A DNA stretch of 64,000 nucleotides from Bradyrhizobium betae (GTDB lineage: Bacteria; Pseudomonadota; Alphaproteobacteria; Rhizobiales; Xanthobacteraceae): positions 6,578,501 through 6,642,500 of the forward strand of contig NZ_CP044543.1 of assembly GCF_008932115.1 (NCBI RefSeq), written 5' to 3'. The notes below the pieces were generated by a model. The model did not search any database. It was not told where the DNA came from and saw only the letters and a program-made list of their open reading frames with translations. Each line of letters begins with the position of its first letter. Position 1 is the stretch's first letter. Position numbers and translations under genes: made by a program. Positions 47,922 to 58,718 of the stretch are shown here, piece by piece.

Positions 47922-48757
47922 CCGCAGAAATCCTATCGTTTGAAACCGGGCGGCCCGCAGAGCTCGCCGAGGGTGAGCCGGCGTTGGTGGTGGACGTCGA
48001 GGGCTATGAGGGCCCGCTCGACCTGCTGCTCGCGCTGGCGCGGCAGCAGAAGGTCGACCTCGCCAAGATCTCGATCCTGGCGCTGGCCGACCAGTATCTC
48101 CACTTCATCGAAGCCGCGCGGAAGATCCGGCTCGAGCTTGCCGCCGACTATCTCGTGATGGCGGCCTGGCTCGCCTTCCTGAAGTCGCGTCTGCTGCTGC
48201 CGGAGCCGCCGAGCGCGGAAGGTCCGAGCGCGGAGCAGATGGCAACCGCGCTAGCCAACCGCCTGCGCCGGCTGGAAGCCATTCGCGAAGCCGCCAACCG
48301 TCTGATGAACCGACAGCAATTGCTGCGCGACATCTTCCCGCGCGGCGAGCCCGAGCAGATCGCCGAGATCAAGCATCCGAAATATACCGCGACGCTGTAC
48401 GACCTGCTCACCGCCTATGCCTCGCAGCGCCAGTCGCGCGTGCTGGCGAGCGTGCATCTGGCCAAGCGCACGGTGTGGTCGCTCGCCGAGGCGCGCGCCA
48501 CGCTGGAGCGGTTGGTCGGCAGCATCAGCGAACAGGATGACTGGGGCGTGCTCGACGACTTCCTGGTCCGCCACGTCGCCGATCCGACGCAGCGCGCGAC
48601 GGTGTTCGCCTCGAGCTTTGCGGCGGCGCTCGAGCTGGTGCGCGAAGGTCAGCTCGAATTGAACCAGAAAGAGGCGTTTGCGCCGATCTATTTCCGCAAG
48701 GGGCGTCCCAAGCCTGTTCCGGACGCAGCTCCTGCGCCCGACGCGCCGGTCGCTTAA
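47918..48757 (+). CDS. scpA: Segregation and condensation protein A (kleisin)
   Basis: This 279-residue kleisin subunit of SMC-ScpAB has the N-terminal block YEGPLDLLLALARQQKVDL and LAADYLVMAAWLAFLKSRLLLP, and a C-terminal winged-helix region. ATGA overlap with nagZ; scpB follows after 21 bp. Confidence 0.95.
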   Translation: MTAEILSFETGRPAELAEGEPALVVDVEGYEGPLDLLLALARQQKVDLAKISILALADQYLHFIEAARKIRLELAADYLVMAAWLAFLKSRLLLPEPPSAEGPSAEQMATALANRLRRLEAIREAANRLMNRQQLLRDIFPRGEPEQIAEIKHPKYTATLYDLLTAYASQRQSRVLASVHLAKRTVWSLAEARATLERLVGSISEQDDWGVLDDFLVRHVADPTQRATVFASSFAAALELVREGQLELNQKEAFAPIYFRKGRPKPVPDAAPAPDAPVA

Positions 48758-48778
48758 GTGCAAGAAGGAGAATCTGCC

Positions 48779-49531
48779 ATGGCAAGCCTGGCTGAAGTGC
48801 GGGTCGACGAGGCCGAGCCGATGGAGAACGAATCCCAGGCGCGTCCCGAGGAATTGCGGCTGCTGGAAGCGCTGCTGTTTGCGTCGAGTGAACCTCTGGA
48901 TACCGCGACGCTGGCCAAGCGCATGCCGGAGGGCGTGGACGTCAAGGCCGCGCTGGAGCAGCTGCAGGCCGACTACTCCCTGCGCGGCGTGAATCTCGTG
49001 CGGGTCGCCAACAAATGGACCTTCCGCACCGCGGGTGATCTGGCCTGGCTGATGACGCGGGAGAGCACCGAGACCCGCCGGCTGTCGCGCGCCGCGATCG
49101 AGGTGCTCGCGATCATCGCCTATCACCAGCCGGTGACGCGCGCCGAGATCGAGGAGATCCGCGGCGTTGTCACGTCGAAGGGTACGCTCGACGTGCTGCT
49201 GGAGACCGGCTGGATCAAGCCACGCGGCCGGCGCAAGACGCCCGGCCGTCCCTTGACCTTCGGAACAACCGAGGACTTCCTGTCGCAGTTCACCCTGGAA
49301 CAGCTCGGCGACTTGCCGGGTCTGGAGGAGCTGAAGGGCACGGGTCTGCTGGATTCGCGGCTGCCGACCGGCTTCAGCGTGCCGACGCCGTCGGATGACC
49401 CGCAGTTGCGCGAAGACGAGGATCCGCTGGAACCCGGCGAGGAGCTCGATCTGGCGCTGGCGCCTGCGGTCGAGCCCGAGACGCCTGAGGAGGCGCCGGA
49501 AGGCGGCAATGAGGGCGGCAGCGAGGACTGA
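48779..49531 (+). CDS. scpB: Segregation and condensation protein B
   Basis: A 250-residue partner of ScpA with two winged helices; conserved LLEALLFASSEPL, LSRAAIEVLAIIAYHQPVTR and EIRGVV are visible. A long acidic tail follows (about 215-250). I chose ATG 48779, preceded by GAAGGAG, over the in-frame GTG 48758. Confidence 0.94.
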   Translation: MASLAEVRVDEAEPMENESQARPEELRLLEALLFASSEPLDTATLAKRMPEGVDVKAALEQLQADYSLRGVNLVRVANKWTFRTAGDLAWLMTRESTETRRLSRAAIEVLAIIAYHQPVTRAEIEEIRGVVTSKGTLDVLLETGWIKPRGRRKTPGRPLTFGTTEDFLSQFTLEQLGDLPGLEELKGTGLLDSRLPTGFSVPTPSDDPQLREDEDPLEPGEELDLALAPAVEPETPEEAPEGGNEGGSED

Positions 49532-49697
49532 CGTCCCGGCCTTTCTCAGGTCCCCTGCGACAGGTTAACACTAGCAAGATTACGTAGCGCCAACAGCGAA
49601 TTGGCGCTGCCTTGGTCCTTGTTTTTGACACCTGCCAAGCCTACGTTCCGGTCAAGATCGGCCGGGTCCCGGCCATGGTTGTTTGGAGGGTTGCAGG

Positions 49698-49931
49698 ATG
49701 GGTTCGCTTAGCATTTGGCACTGGATCCTGGTGATCGCAGTCGTCCTGCTGCTGTTCGGCCGCGGCAAGATTTCGGATCTGATGGGCGACGTGGCGCAGG
49801 GCATCAAGGCGTTCAAGAAGGGCATGCAGGACGACGACAAGGTCGCCGACAAGCCCGAGCCGGCCAAGTCCATCGAGCACACTGCCGCGCCGACCGCGGC
49901 ACGGTCCGACGTCGGCAGCAAGGCCGTCTGA
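49698..49931 (+). CDS. tatA: Sec-independent protein translocase TatA
   Basis: A 77-residue Tat pore subunit: short N-terminal helix ([16 protein letters not shown]), the [16 protein letters not shown] hinge and an amphipathic helix with a charged tail. ATG 49698 follows GGAGGGTTGCAGG. The three tat genes are consecutive, tatB 85 bp on. Confidence 0.95.
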   Translation: MGSLSIWHWILVIAVVLLLFGRGKISDLMGDVAQGIKAFKKGMQDDDKVADKPEPAKSIEHTAAPTAARSDVGSKAV

Positions 49932-50016
49932 GCCAAAGCGTGGACGGACGCGGACGGCCCCCGATCCTGCGCGGAGAGGATTGGGCCGGTCGCGGCTGGC
50001 CTGAACGGAAGACCTC

Positions 50017-50520
50017 ATGTTCGACATCGGGTGGAGTGAACTGGTCCTGATCGGGGTCGTGGCCTTGGTCGCCATCGGCCCGAAAGAGCTGCCGGGCGTG
50101 CTGCGCATGGTCGGGCAGTGGATGGGCAAGGCCCGCAAGATGGCCGCCGAATTCCAGGGTCAGTTCCAGGAAGCGATGCGCGAGGCCGAGATGGCCGACC
50201 TCAAGAAGAGCTTTGACGAGGTCAAGGAAGCCGCCTCCGGCTTCGCCGGCAACAATCTGATGACCTCGCTCCAGAAGGACGTCAGCGACGCGCTCCGCGT
50301 CGATCCGCTGGACAAGCCGGCCGAGACGCCCACAACCGCTGTTGTCGAGCCTCCGGTGACGCCAACCACCCCCGAAGCGCCGACACCGGAAACCTTCGTG
50401 GAAGCCGAGGCGCATGCGGCGGTGAGCGAGCCGCTCGCGATCACGCGTGAGATCGAGCAGGCGCAGGTCGCTCAAGACACCGTGCCACCCGAAGCGATCA
50501 AGGACGCCAAAGCGTCATGA
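50017..50520 (+). CDS. tatB: Sec-independent protein translocase TatB
   Basis: A 167-residue Tat[31 protein letters not shown], then a long amphipathic and coiled region and a Pro/Thr tail. It overlaps tatC by 4 bp. Confidence 0.95.
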   Translation: MFDIGWSELVLIGVVALVAIGPKELPGVLRMVGQWMGKARKMAAEFQGQFQEAMREAEMADLKKSFDEVKEAASGFAGNNLMTSLQKDVSDALRVDPLDKPAETPTTAVVEPPVTPTTPEAPTPETFVEAEAHAAVSEPLAITREIEQAQVAQDTVPPEAIKDAKAS

Positions 50521-51329
50521 GCGACGCCGATATCGAGGCCAGCAAAGCCCCTTTGATGGACCATCTGATCGAGCTGCGTTCGCGGCTGATCAAGGCGCTG
50601 CTCGGCTTTGGCGTGGCCTTCATCCTGTGCTTCTTCTTCGCCAAGCAGATCTACAACGTGCTGGTCTGGCCGTTCGTGTGGGTCGCGGGTCCGGAGAATT
50701 CCAAGTTCATCTATACGGCGCTGCTGGAATATTTCATCACCCAGCTCAAGCTCGCGCTGTTCGGCGCCGGCTTCATCTCGTTTCCAATCGTCGCGACGCA
50801 GATCTACAAATTCGTCGCGCCTGGCCTGTACAAGCACGAGAAGAACGCCTTCCTGCCGTATCTGGTCGCGACACCATTCTTCTTCGTGCTGGGCGCGGCG
50901 CTGGTCTATTTCGTCGTGCTGCCGATGCTGGTCCGCTTCTCGCTCGGCATGCAGCAGGCCGGCAGCGATGAGACCGCGCAGATCCAGCTGCTTCCCAAGG
51001 TCGGCGAATATCTGTCGCTGATGATGTCGCTGATCTTCGCGTTCGGCATCGCCTTCCAGCTTCCGGTGATCCTGACGCTGCTCGGCCGGATCGGCATCGT
51101 CTCGGCAAAAATGCTGCGCGAGAAGCGGCGCTATTTCATCGTGATCGCCTTCGTCATCGCGGCCGTGTTGACGCCGCCCGACATATTGAGCCAGTGCTCG
51201 CTCGCGATCCCCTTGCTCCTGCTGTACGAGGGCTCGATCATCGCGGTGGGGATGGTGGAGAAGAAGGCGGCGGCCGCGCAGACCACCCCCGGCACCGACG
51301 TGTCGACGCCGGCCAATCCGGCGGAGTAG
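50517..51329 (+). CDS. tatC: Sec-independent protein translocase TatC
   Basis: A 270-residue receptor subunit with six transmembrane helices that binds twin-arginine signals. The N-terminal [18 protein letters not shown] (with conserved Glu) and the [21 protein letters not shown] and VLTPPD blocks are intact. Tat clients in the window include the binding protein at 6307-7425 and the MBL-fold protein at 11356. Confidence 0.96.
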   Translation: MSDADIEASKAPLMDHLIELRSRLIKALLGFGVAFILCFFFAKQIYNVLVWPFVWVAGPENSKFIYTALLEYFITQLKLALFGAGFISFPIVATQIYKFVAPGLYKHEKNAFLPYLVATPFFFVLGAALVYFVVLPMLVRFSLGMQQAGSDETAQIQLLPKVGEYLSLMMSLIFAFGIAFQLPVILTLLGRIGIVSAKMLREKRRYFIVIAFVIAAVLTPPDILSQCSLAIPLLLLYEGSIIAVGMVEKKAAAAQTTPGTDVSTPANPAE

Positions 51330-51344
51330 GGGCCACAACCGCGG

Positions 51345-51447
51345 TGTCATTCCCCGCGAATGCGGGGAATCCAGTACGCCGTTGCCTCTCGGAGAATTAC
51401 CGGCGTCTCTGGAATACTGGATCGCCCGCTTTCGCGGGCGATGACAG
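51345..51447. repeat. Intergenic repeat, family B copy 1
   Basis: Two hairpins: TTCCCCGC/GCGGGGAA at the left and ATCGCCCGC/GCGGGCGAT at the right, with CCAGTACGCCG and ACTGGATCGCCCGC shared with the copy at 56985. It fills the tatC-serS gap. Confidence 0.85.
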
Positions 51448-51496
51448 CTGTGCTAGGGGGAAGCCCGTCAGTGTAAACATACAACGTTGACGTTGA

Positions 51497-52858
<1,362 letters not shown>

Positions 52859-52951
52859 TCGCGTTGCCAGTCTGAAACGCGGAAACGTTTGGTTGCGTAG
52901 ATCGGGCGGCCGGCTATCCTGCTGGCCACCCGACAACGCGAACCACCGTGC

Positions 52952-53314
52952 ATGGCTTTACACCGCGACATCTTCTGGGTCGGCAGACAATGGGCGGTGA
53001 CGGGTGCCGGCATCCAGGCCGTCGACCAGCGGCTGCGCGGCGTGCTCGACATCGATGTCGCGCGGCTATGGGACGACGCTCTGGTGCAGAGCCGGCGCGC
53101 CAAGCCGGGAGTCAACGCTGCGGATTTCGACAAGGCCCTGACGATGGCGCGCGAACGCTTTCCGCAGACGGTGGAGGCGGCTCCGATCGTGGCGCAGCTG
53201 GAGGCGCTCGGTGTCATCGAGGCGCCCGTCGTGTGCCCGGTCGTTCCGGCGATGACGCTGCGTGCCGAAGGCCGGCTCGCGCGCTTCCTGCCGCAATGGC
53301 GCATCCGCCGTTAA
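52952..53314 (+). CDS. Hypothetical protein
   Basis: A 120-residue soluble protein with an N-terminal HRDIFWVGRQWAVTGAGIQA block and a C-terminal basic end (PQWRIRR). No signal peptide or helix. It lies between serS and surE in the same direction. I do not recognise it; its codon use and lack of internal stops support a real gene. Confidence 0.65.
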   Translation: MALHRDIFWVGRQWAVTGAGIQAVDQRLRGVLDIDVARLWDDALVQSRRAKPGVNAADFDKALTMARERFPQTVEAAPIVAQLEALGVIEAPVVCPVVPAMTLRAEGRLARFLPQWRIRR

Positions 53315-53440
53315 TGCGGCACCTCGCTCGTCCAGGGTAGCGTGCTGCGCCGCCGCAATGACCTGGCTCCCGGGTTGCCACCGGTTTGCCTCCCCGGCCA
53401 TAGACGGATAAGACGGCCCAAACAGGAATTGATCTTTCGC

Positions 53441-54208
53441 ATGCGCATTCTCTGCACCAATGACGACGGCATCCACGCTCCCGGCCTCAAGGTCGTGGAG
53501 GAGATCGCCAAGGCGCTGTCCGACGACGTCTGGGTGGTCGCGCCCGAGCTCGACCAGTCCGGCGTGTCGCATTCGCTGTCGCTGAACGATCCCTTGCGCC
53601 TGCGCGAGGTCGGTCCGCGGCACTTCGCCGTGCGCGGCACGCCGACCGACTGCGTCATCATGGGCGCGCGGCACATCCTGGGCACCCAGCCGCCGAACCT
53701 CATCCTGTCCGGCGTCAACAAGGGCCGCAACGTCGCCGAGGACGTGGTCTATTCCGGCACCATCGCCGGCGCTCTGGAAGGCACCATTCTGGGGCTGCCG
53801 TCGTTTGCGCTGTCGCAGGAGTTCAGCGTCGAGACCCGCGACCGTCCGCCGTGGGACACCGCGCGCAAGTTCGGGCCCGACATCCTGCGCAAGGTGATCG
53901 CCGCCGGCATCCCGAGGGACACCGTCATCAACGTCAATTTTCCGTCCTGCGCGCCGGAAGACGTGCTCGGCATTCGCGTCACGCGCCAGGGCAAGCGCAA
54001 TCTCGGTTTCCTCCGGATCGACGAGCGCAGGGACGGCCGCAACAATCCCTATTTCTGGATCGGCTTCGAGCGCGCCGCGATGATGGATACGCCGGCTGAA
54101 GGCACCGATCTGGCAGCCCTCCGCGAGCGCTACGTCTCGGTCACGCCGCTCAGGCTCGACCGCACCAACGAGGCGTTTTCGGAAGCGCTGAGCGCGACGC
54201 TGAAGTAA
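53441..54208 (+). CDS. surE: 5'/3'-nucleotidase SurE
   Basis: This 255-residue survival protein dephosphorylates nucleoside monophosphates. The metal motif RILCTNDDGIHAPGL opens the protein, followed by VSHSLSL and SGVNKGRNVAEDVVYSGT. ATG 53441 is chosen because homology starts there. It precedes pcm and the LytM factor, the classical surE-pcm-nlpD order, with a response regulator gene inserted on the other strand. Confidence 0.95.
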   Translation: MRILCTNDDGIHAPGLKVVEEIAKALSDDVWVVAPELDQSGVSHSLSLNDPLRLREVGPRHFAVRGTPTDCVIMGARHILGTQPPNLILSGVNKGRNVAEDVVYSGTIAGALEGTILGLPSFALSQEFSVETRDRPPWDTARKFGPDILRKVIAAGIPRDTVINVNFPSCAPEDVLGIRVTRQGKRNLGFLRIDERRDGRNNPYFWIGFERAAMMDTPAEGTDLAALRERYVSVTPLRLDRTNEAFSEALSATLK

Positions 54209-54211
54209 TCG

Positions 54212-54583
54212 CTAGCCGCCGCGAAGCGCGGCTTCGATGGTCTTGCCGAGCGCGTCGAGCTGGAATGGCTTCTGAAGCGCCGGCCGGTCGCGGTACTGCT
54301 CGGGCAGGCCGGAGGAGCCGTAGCCGGTGGCGAAGATGAACGGGCAGCCCTTCGCCTTGATCAGGTCGGCAACCGGCGAGATGACCTTGCCGTTGACGTT
54401 GACGTCGAGGATGGCGATGTCGAACTGGGTCGCTTCGGCAAGCCGCATGGCCTCGGCGACATCGCCGGCTTCAGCCGCCACCTTGTAGCCGAGCTCTTCG
54501 AGCATATCCGCGACCATCATCCTGATCATCACCTCGTCCTCGACGAGGAATACAGAGCGGCCCGAAAGCCCTGTCGCGGTCAT
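54212..54583 (-). CDS. Single-domain response regulator
   Basis: A 123-residue stand-alone receiver: acidic pocket VEDE (15-18), phospho-acceptor Asp60 in AILDVNVNG, Thr86 and Lys105 in LQKPF. No output domain. Relatives act with hybrid kinases or HWE kinases. The start is ATG 54583 with AAGGA upstream; ATG 54604 has none. It ends 3 bp from surE and interrupts the surE-pcm pair. Confidence 0.88.
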   Translation of the reverse strand: MTATGLSGRSVFLVEDEVMIRMMVADMLEELGYKVAAEAGDVAEAMRLAEATQFDIAILDVNVNGKVISPVADLIKAKGCPFIFATGYGSSGLPEQYRDRPALQKPFQLDALGKTIEAALRGG

Positions 54584-54673
54584 TGTCGTTGAGTCCTTGC
54601 CCATTTGTGGAAAACGTTCGCAGATAACGCGAATCGACGCAATGCGCGTTTCGGCGAACGATCGAAAATGGCC

Positions 54674-54695
54674 CTTGCGGCTAACCCGCCGCAAG
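54674..54695. repeat. 8-bp stem hairpin upstream of pcm
   Basis: CTTGCGGC (54674-54681) and GCCGCAAG (54688-54695) around a TAACCC loop, in the 227-bp region between the divergent response regulator and pcm. Function unknown. Confidence 0.5.
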
Positions 54696-54810
54696 CCAAT
54701 TTGTGGTCAAATACAGCAGGCAAAGGCTATCATGGGTTCCTTAGCAGGAACAAGATTCTTGGACCGGGCTTTGGGCTCCGCAAGCGACGATCCGGACGAC
54801 ACAAACAGCG

Positions 54811-55461
54811 ATGACCTCCAATCAGCCTCCGCCGGAAAAGATGATGTTTCAGCTCTCGCTGAGGCGTCGGGGCATCAGCGACCAGGCGGTGCTTCGGACC
54901 ATGGAGGAGGTGCCGCGCGATCAGTTCGTCGAGGAGGCCGATCGCGAGGGGGCCTATCGTGACAGCGCGCTGCCGATCGCCTGCGGGCAGACCATCAGCC
55001 AGCCCTTCGTCGTCGCCTACATGACCGAGCAGCTCCAGCTCCAGAAGCAGCATCGCGTGCTGGAGATCGGCACCGGCTCCGGCTATCAGGCCGCCGTGCT
55101 CTCGCGGCTCGCCGGGCAGGTATTGACGGTGGAGCGCTACCGCAAGCTGGCGGACGTCGCGCGCGCCAGGATCGAGAAGCTCGGCTACCACAATGTCGAG
55201 GTGATGCTGGGCGACGGGCTCAATCTGCCCGCCACTATCGGTCCGTTTGACCGCATCATCGTCACGGCCGCGATGGAGCAGATCCCGGAGAACCTGGTCG
55301 AGCGGCTCGAGGTTGGAGGCATCCTGATCGCGCCGGTCGGTCCGCATCAGGGCGTGCAGACGCTGATCCGGCTGAGCCGGACCGAAGCCGGGATCGAGCG
55401 CAAGGAACTCGTCGAGGTCCGCTTCGTGCCGGCGCTGCCCGGCGTGGCGCGGGAGCTGTAG
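54811..55461 (+). CDS. pcm: Protein-L-isoaspartate O-methyltransferase
   Basis: A 216-residue SAM-dependent repair enzyme. N-terminal [20 protein letters not shown] motif [20 protein letters not shown] and motif [20 protein letters not shown] are present. Full length, cytoplasmic. Confidence 0.95.
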   Translation: MTSNQPPPEKMMFQLSLRRRGISDQAVLRTMEEVPRDQFVEEADREGAYRDSALPIACGQTISQPFVVAYMTEQLQLQKQHRVLEIGTGSGYQAAVLSRLAGQVLTVERYRKLADVARARIEKLGYHNVEVMLGDGLNLPATIGPFDRIIVTAAMEQIPENLVERLEVGGILIAPVGPHQGVQTLIRLSRTEAGIERKELVEVRFVPALPGVAREL

Positions 55462-55502
55462 ATTTCCGGACTGGCTGTGCGGCCAACATCTTATTGGGAG
55501 GG

Positions 55503-55518
55503 TTAAGCCGTTATTTAC
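55503..55518 (+). promoter_or_regulatory. Candidate CtrA-like site upstream of the LytM-factor gene
   Basis: TTAA-N7-TTTAC matches the CtrA box TTAA-N7-TTAAC with two differences and correct spacing, 52 bp before the start. Weak evidence by itself. Confidence 0.25.
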
Positions 55519-55570
55519 TCGGCGCGTGTTTACTTAAAAGACCAGTTCTGTTGCGTACGAGTGAGTAACC

Positions 55571-56959
55571 ATGTCAGTTGTCGCCGAGTTGCTTTACTCG
55601 CGCCGCGTGCCGCAGGTTGCGGTGCTGGCGCTGATCTCGTTCAGCTTTGCAGGGTGCAGCGCCGACATGCAGTCGCGGCTGTCCCAGTCGAATTTCTCCA
55701 ATCCCTTCTCGTCTGATCAGACCGGCACGGTGCAGCAGGCGCCGCCCGCGCAGCGTGAGCTGCCGCAATATTCGCGGCCGCAGACGCAGCCCGGCTATTA
55801 TCAGTCGCAGCCCTTGCCGCCGCCTTCGGTATCCGCGCCGCAATCCTATCCGGTCGCTGCAGGTGGCGGCGTGTCCGGAGGTGGCCGCGGCGTGAGCTCC
55901 TACGCGCCCCCGGCGCAGCCGCATCTGGAGACCACGGCCACCGTGCCGCCGCGCTCGGTCGCGGCTGCCCAGCCAGCGGGCGGGACCAAGATCATCGTCG
56001 GCACCAGCGACACGCTCGACGTGCTCGCCAAGCGCTATCACGTCACGCCGCAGGCGATCATGGCGGCTAACGGCTACAAGGGCCCGCGCGCACTCTCGCC
56101 CGGCCAGCAATTGATCATCCCGCATCCGGGCGCGACCGCTGCTGCGCCCGCGCCGGTGTTGGCTCCCGTCGCGGCGGCTCCGGCGCCTGCTGCCAGGCCG
56201 GTTGCAGCCATGGCTGCGCCGTCGAGCATGCACTTCATCAACCGCGGTGATACGCTCGCCAGCATCGCGCGCAAGAACCACATCTCCGCGGCTGAACTTG
56301 CCCGCGCCAACGGTCTCGATCCCTCGGCGAAACTCAAGCTCGGCGCCAAGCTGACCGTGCCAGGTGCAAAGACTGCCGCTGTCGCAGCGCCGGTTGCTCC
56401 CGTCATGGCTGCTCCGGTCGCCGGCACGCTGCAGCCCGTTGCTGCTGCTCCCGCGCCTGCCACCAAGATGGCTTCCGTCGTGGCGCCGGTGCAGAGCGCG
56501 CGCCTGGCTCAGGCTACGGCCAATGTCGAAGAGAAGCCGGCCGAGGCGCCGGCAAAGGCTGCGGAAGCCACCGGCGCGCTGCCGACCTTCCGCTGGCCGG
56601 TGCGCGGCAAGGTGGTCACGAGCTACGGCGCCAAGACCAACGGCAAGTCCAATGACGGCATCAATCTCGCGGTGCCCGAGGGTACGCCGGTCAAGGCGGC
56701 TGAAGACGGCGTCGTTGCCTATTCCGGCAACGAGCTGAAAGGTTATGGCAATCTGGTCCTGGTTCGGCACTCCAACGGCTACGTCACCGCATATGCCCAT
56801 GCGAGTGAGCTGATGGTGAAGCGCGGCGATACCATCAAGCGCGGTCAGGTCATTGCCAAGTCGGGTCAATCCGGGGAGGTGGCGTCGCCGCAGCTCCACT
56901 TCGAGATCCGCAAGGGATCGAGCCCGGTTGACCCGCTTCAATTCCTGAACGGGGCGTGA
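55571..56959 (+). CDS. nlpD: NlpD/EnvC-like lipoprotein with two LysM domains and a degenerate LytM domain
   Basis: This 462-residue envelope protein has a lipoprotein signal (lipobox SFAGC, Cys28), a Gln/Pro-rich segment, two LysM repeats (about 138-182 and 215-260, YHVTPQAIMAANGYKG, KNHISAAELARANGLD) and a C-terminal M23/LytM domain (about 340-460). The zinc ligands are incomplete: the HxGxD motif reads NDGIN and HxH reads QLH, while YAH remains. This resembles the non-catalytic amidase activators NlpD/EnvC. It probably activates AmiC-type amidases at the septum. Confidence 0.92.
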   Translation: MSVVAELLYSRRVPQVAVLALISFSFAGCSADMQSRLSQSNFSNPFSSDQTGTVQQAPPAQRELPQYSRPQTQPGYYQSQPLPPPSVSAPQSYPVAAGGGVSGGGRGVSSYAPPAQPHLETTATVPPRSVAAAQPAGGTKIIVGTSDTLDVLAKRYHVTPQAIMAANGYKGPRALSPGQQLIIPHPGATAAAPAPVLAPVAAAPAPAARPVAAMAAPSSMHFINRGDTLASIARKNHISAAELARANGLDPSAKLKLGAKLTVPGAKTAAVAAPVAPVMAAPVAGTLQPVAAAPAPATKMASVVAPVQSARLAQATANVEEKPAEAPAKAAEATGALPTFRWPVRGKVVTSYGAKTNGKSNDGINLAVPEGTPVKAAEDGVVAYSGNELKGYGNLVLVRHSNGYVTAYAHASELMVKRGDTIKRGQVIAKSGQSGEVASPQLHFEIRKGSSPVDPLQFLNGA

Positions 56960-56984
56960 GGCCTAATTTGCCTCCACGCTGAAG

Positions 56985-57089
56985 CTGTCGTCGTCCGGCT
57001 TGACCGGGCGACCCAGTACGCCGCGGCCCCTCGATTGATCACAAACGTCTCTGCAATACTGGATCGCCCGCCTTCGCGGGCGATGACAG
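56985..57089. repeat. Intergenic repeat, family B copy 2
   Basis: It shares CCAGTACGCCG and CGTCTCTGNAATACTGGATCGCCCGC followed by GCGGGCGATGACAG with the copy at 51345. The right-hand hairpin ATCGCCCGC/GCGGGCGAT is perfect. It lies between the convergent LytM-factor and AAA+ genes. Confidence 0.85.
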
Positions 57090-57113
57090 TTGTGAGTGCG
57101 GCTGCAGTTCGGG

Positions 57114-58106
57114 CTACGTCCCCGTCAGCTTGACGCCCAGCCGTCCCGCAAGCTCCTGCACGAACTGCCAGGCGACACGGCCCGAGCGCGAGCCGCGCGT
57201 CGTCGACCATTCCAGCGCCTCTCGCTCCAGCGCCTCGTCGTCGAGCTTGACGCCGAAATGGCTACAATAGCCGCGCACCATGGCGAGATATTCGTCCTGG
57301 CTGCAGCGGTGGAAGCCGAGCCACAGGCCGAAGCGATCCGACAGCGAGACCTTCTCCTCGACCGCTTCGCCGGGATTGATCGCGGTCGAGCGCTCGTTCT
57401 CGATCATCTCGCGCGCGAGCAGATGACGGCGGTTCGAGGTGGCGTAGAGGACGACGTTCTCGGGCCGGCCCTCGATGCCGCCTTCGAGCACCGCCTTGAG
57501 CGACTTGTAGGACGCATCATTGCCGTCGAAGGAAAGGTCGTCGATGAACACGATGAAGCGGAAGGATGAGGCGCGCAGCTGCTCCATCAGAGCCGGCAGG
57601 CTCTCGATGTCCTCGCGGTGGATCTCGATCAGCTTCAGTCTGTCGGAGGCCTTGCGCTCCGCGTTGATGGTGGCATGCGCAGCCTTCACCAGCGACGACT
57701 TGCCCATGCCGCGCGCGCCCCAGAGCAGGGCGTTGTTGGCGGGCAGGCCATTGGCGAAGCGCTCGGTGTTCTCCATCAGGATGTCGCGCATCCGCTCGAC
57801 GCCCTTGAGCAGGAACAGCTCGACGCGGCTGACGCGCGGCACCGCCGCAAGGCGACCGTCGGGGTGCCAGACATAGGCATCCGCTTGCCGGAACGACTCG
57901 CGTCCGGCGGCCGGCTTGCCCTGGGCTGCGAGATGCGCCGCGATGGTCTCCAGCGCGCGGACGATGCGGTCCTGGGCGAGGGCGGGGGTTGCCTTGGAAG
58001 CTGCCTTGGAGGCCACCGTGGGGCGTTTTGCCGCGACGCGGGCGGGCTTCCTGGCAGGGGTACGGGGGCCTTTGCCGGCCGGGCTTTTGCTTGGTTTTCT
58101 GGGCAT
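57114..58106 (-). CDS. AAA+ ATPase, DUF815 type
   Basis: This 330-residue protein has a basic, Ala/Lys/Pro-rich N-terminus (about 1-45) and an AAA+ module with Walker A GARGMGKSSLVKA (about 122-134) and Walker B FIVFIDDLSFDG. This is the DUF815 family, of unknown function and common in alphaproteobacteria. ATG 58106 is chosen because upstream codons look non-coding. It is divergent from yajC. Confidence 0.88.
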   Translation of the reverse strand: MPRKPSKSPAGKGPRTPARKPARVAAKRPTVASKAASKATPALAQDRIVRALETIAAHLAAQGKPAAGRESFRQADAYVWHPDGRLAAVPRVSRVELFLLKGVERMRDILMENTERFANGLPANNALLWGARGMGKSSLVKAAHATINAERKASDRLKLIEIHREDIESLPALMEQLRASSFRFIVFIDDLSFDGNDASYKSLKAVLEGGIEGRPENVVLYATSNRRHLLAREMIENERSTAINPGEAVEEKVSLSDRFGLWLGFHRCSQDEYLAMVRGYCSHFGVKLDDEALEREALEWSTTRGSRSGRVAWQFVQELAGRLGVKLTGT

Positions 58107-58288
58107 GTCCGAAGTTCCTGAGAATGCAGCCTTATCGGGCCTGAGGCCGCGCCGCAAGGTGACCAAAAGGGCGGTCTGGCAGCGTTGCAATTGGGACGGT
58201 GGCCGCTATAGTCCGCGCGAATTTGACCGAACCGGTCGCCTTTGAGGGCCTGACCGGCTTTCCCCCGTTTCCACGAGGATCGTTCCGA

Positions 58289-58669
58289 ATGCTGATTACC
58301 CCTGCGTATGCCCAGGCCGCGGGCGCCGGCGACACCAACAGCATGTTGATGTCGCTGCTGCCGTTCGCCCTGATCTTCGTGATCATGTACTTTCTGATTC
58401 TGCGCCCGCAGCAGAAGAAGGTGCGCGACCACGCCGATCTCGTGAAGAACATCCGCCGCGGCGACACCGTCGTGACCTCGGGCGGCCTCGTCGGCAAGGT
58501 CACCAAGGTCGTCGACGACGACCAGATCGAGTTCGAGATTGCCGACGGCGTGCGGGTGCGGCAGATGCGCTCGATGGTCTCCGGCGTGCGCGCCAAGGGC
58601 GAGCCGGCGAAAGACAGCTCGAAGGAAAGCGCCAAGGAAAACGCAAAGGACGACGCCGCGTCGAAGTGA
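58289..58669 (+). CDS. yajC: Preprotein translocase subunit YajC
   Basis: A 126-residue accessory subunit of SecDF-YajC: one helix (about 20-38, LMSLLPFALIFVIMYFLIL), the RPQQKKVRDH motif and RRGDTVVTSGGLVGKVTKV. The C-terminal tail has Lys/Ser/Glu repeats. ATG 58289 at the start of the conserved LITPAYAQAA. secD follows after 49 bp. Confidence 0.94.
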   Translation: MLITPAYAQAAGAGDTNSMLMSLLPFALIFVIMYFLILRPQQKKVRDHADLVKNIRRGDTVVTSGGLVGKVTKVVDDDQIEFEIADGVRVRQMRSMVSGVRAKGEPAKDSSKESAKENAKDDAASK

Positions 58670-58718
58670 GCACTTCCGCGAGTCTCTCCCCAGTCTCCTG
58701 ATCTGACAGGTCCAGTCG

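Noticed and set aside
53315..53440. GC-rich stretch before surE considered as a small RNA (SRP-like)
   Set aside because: The conserved SRP tetraloop and internal-loop sequences are absent.
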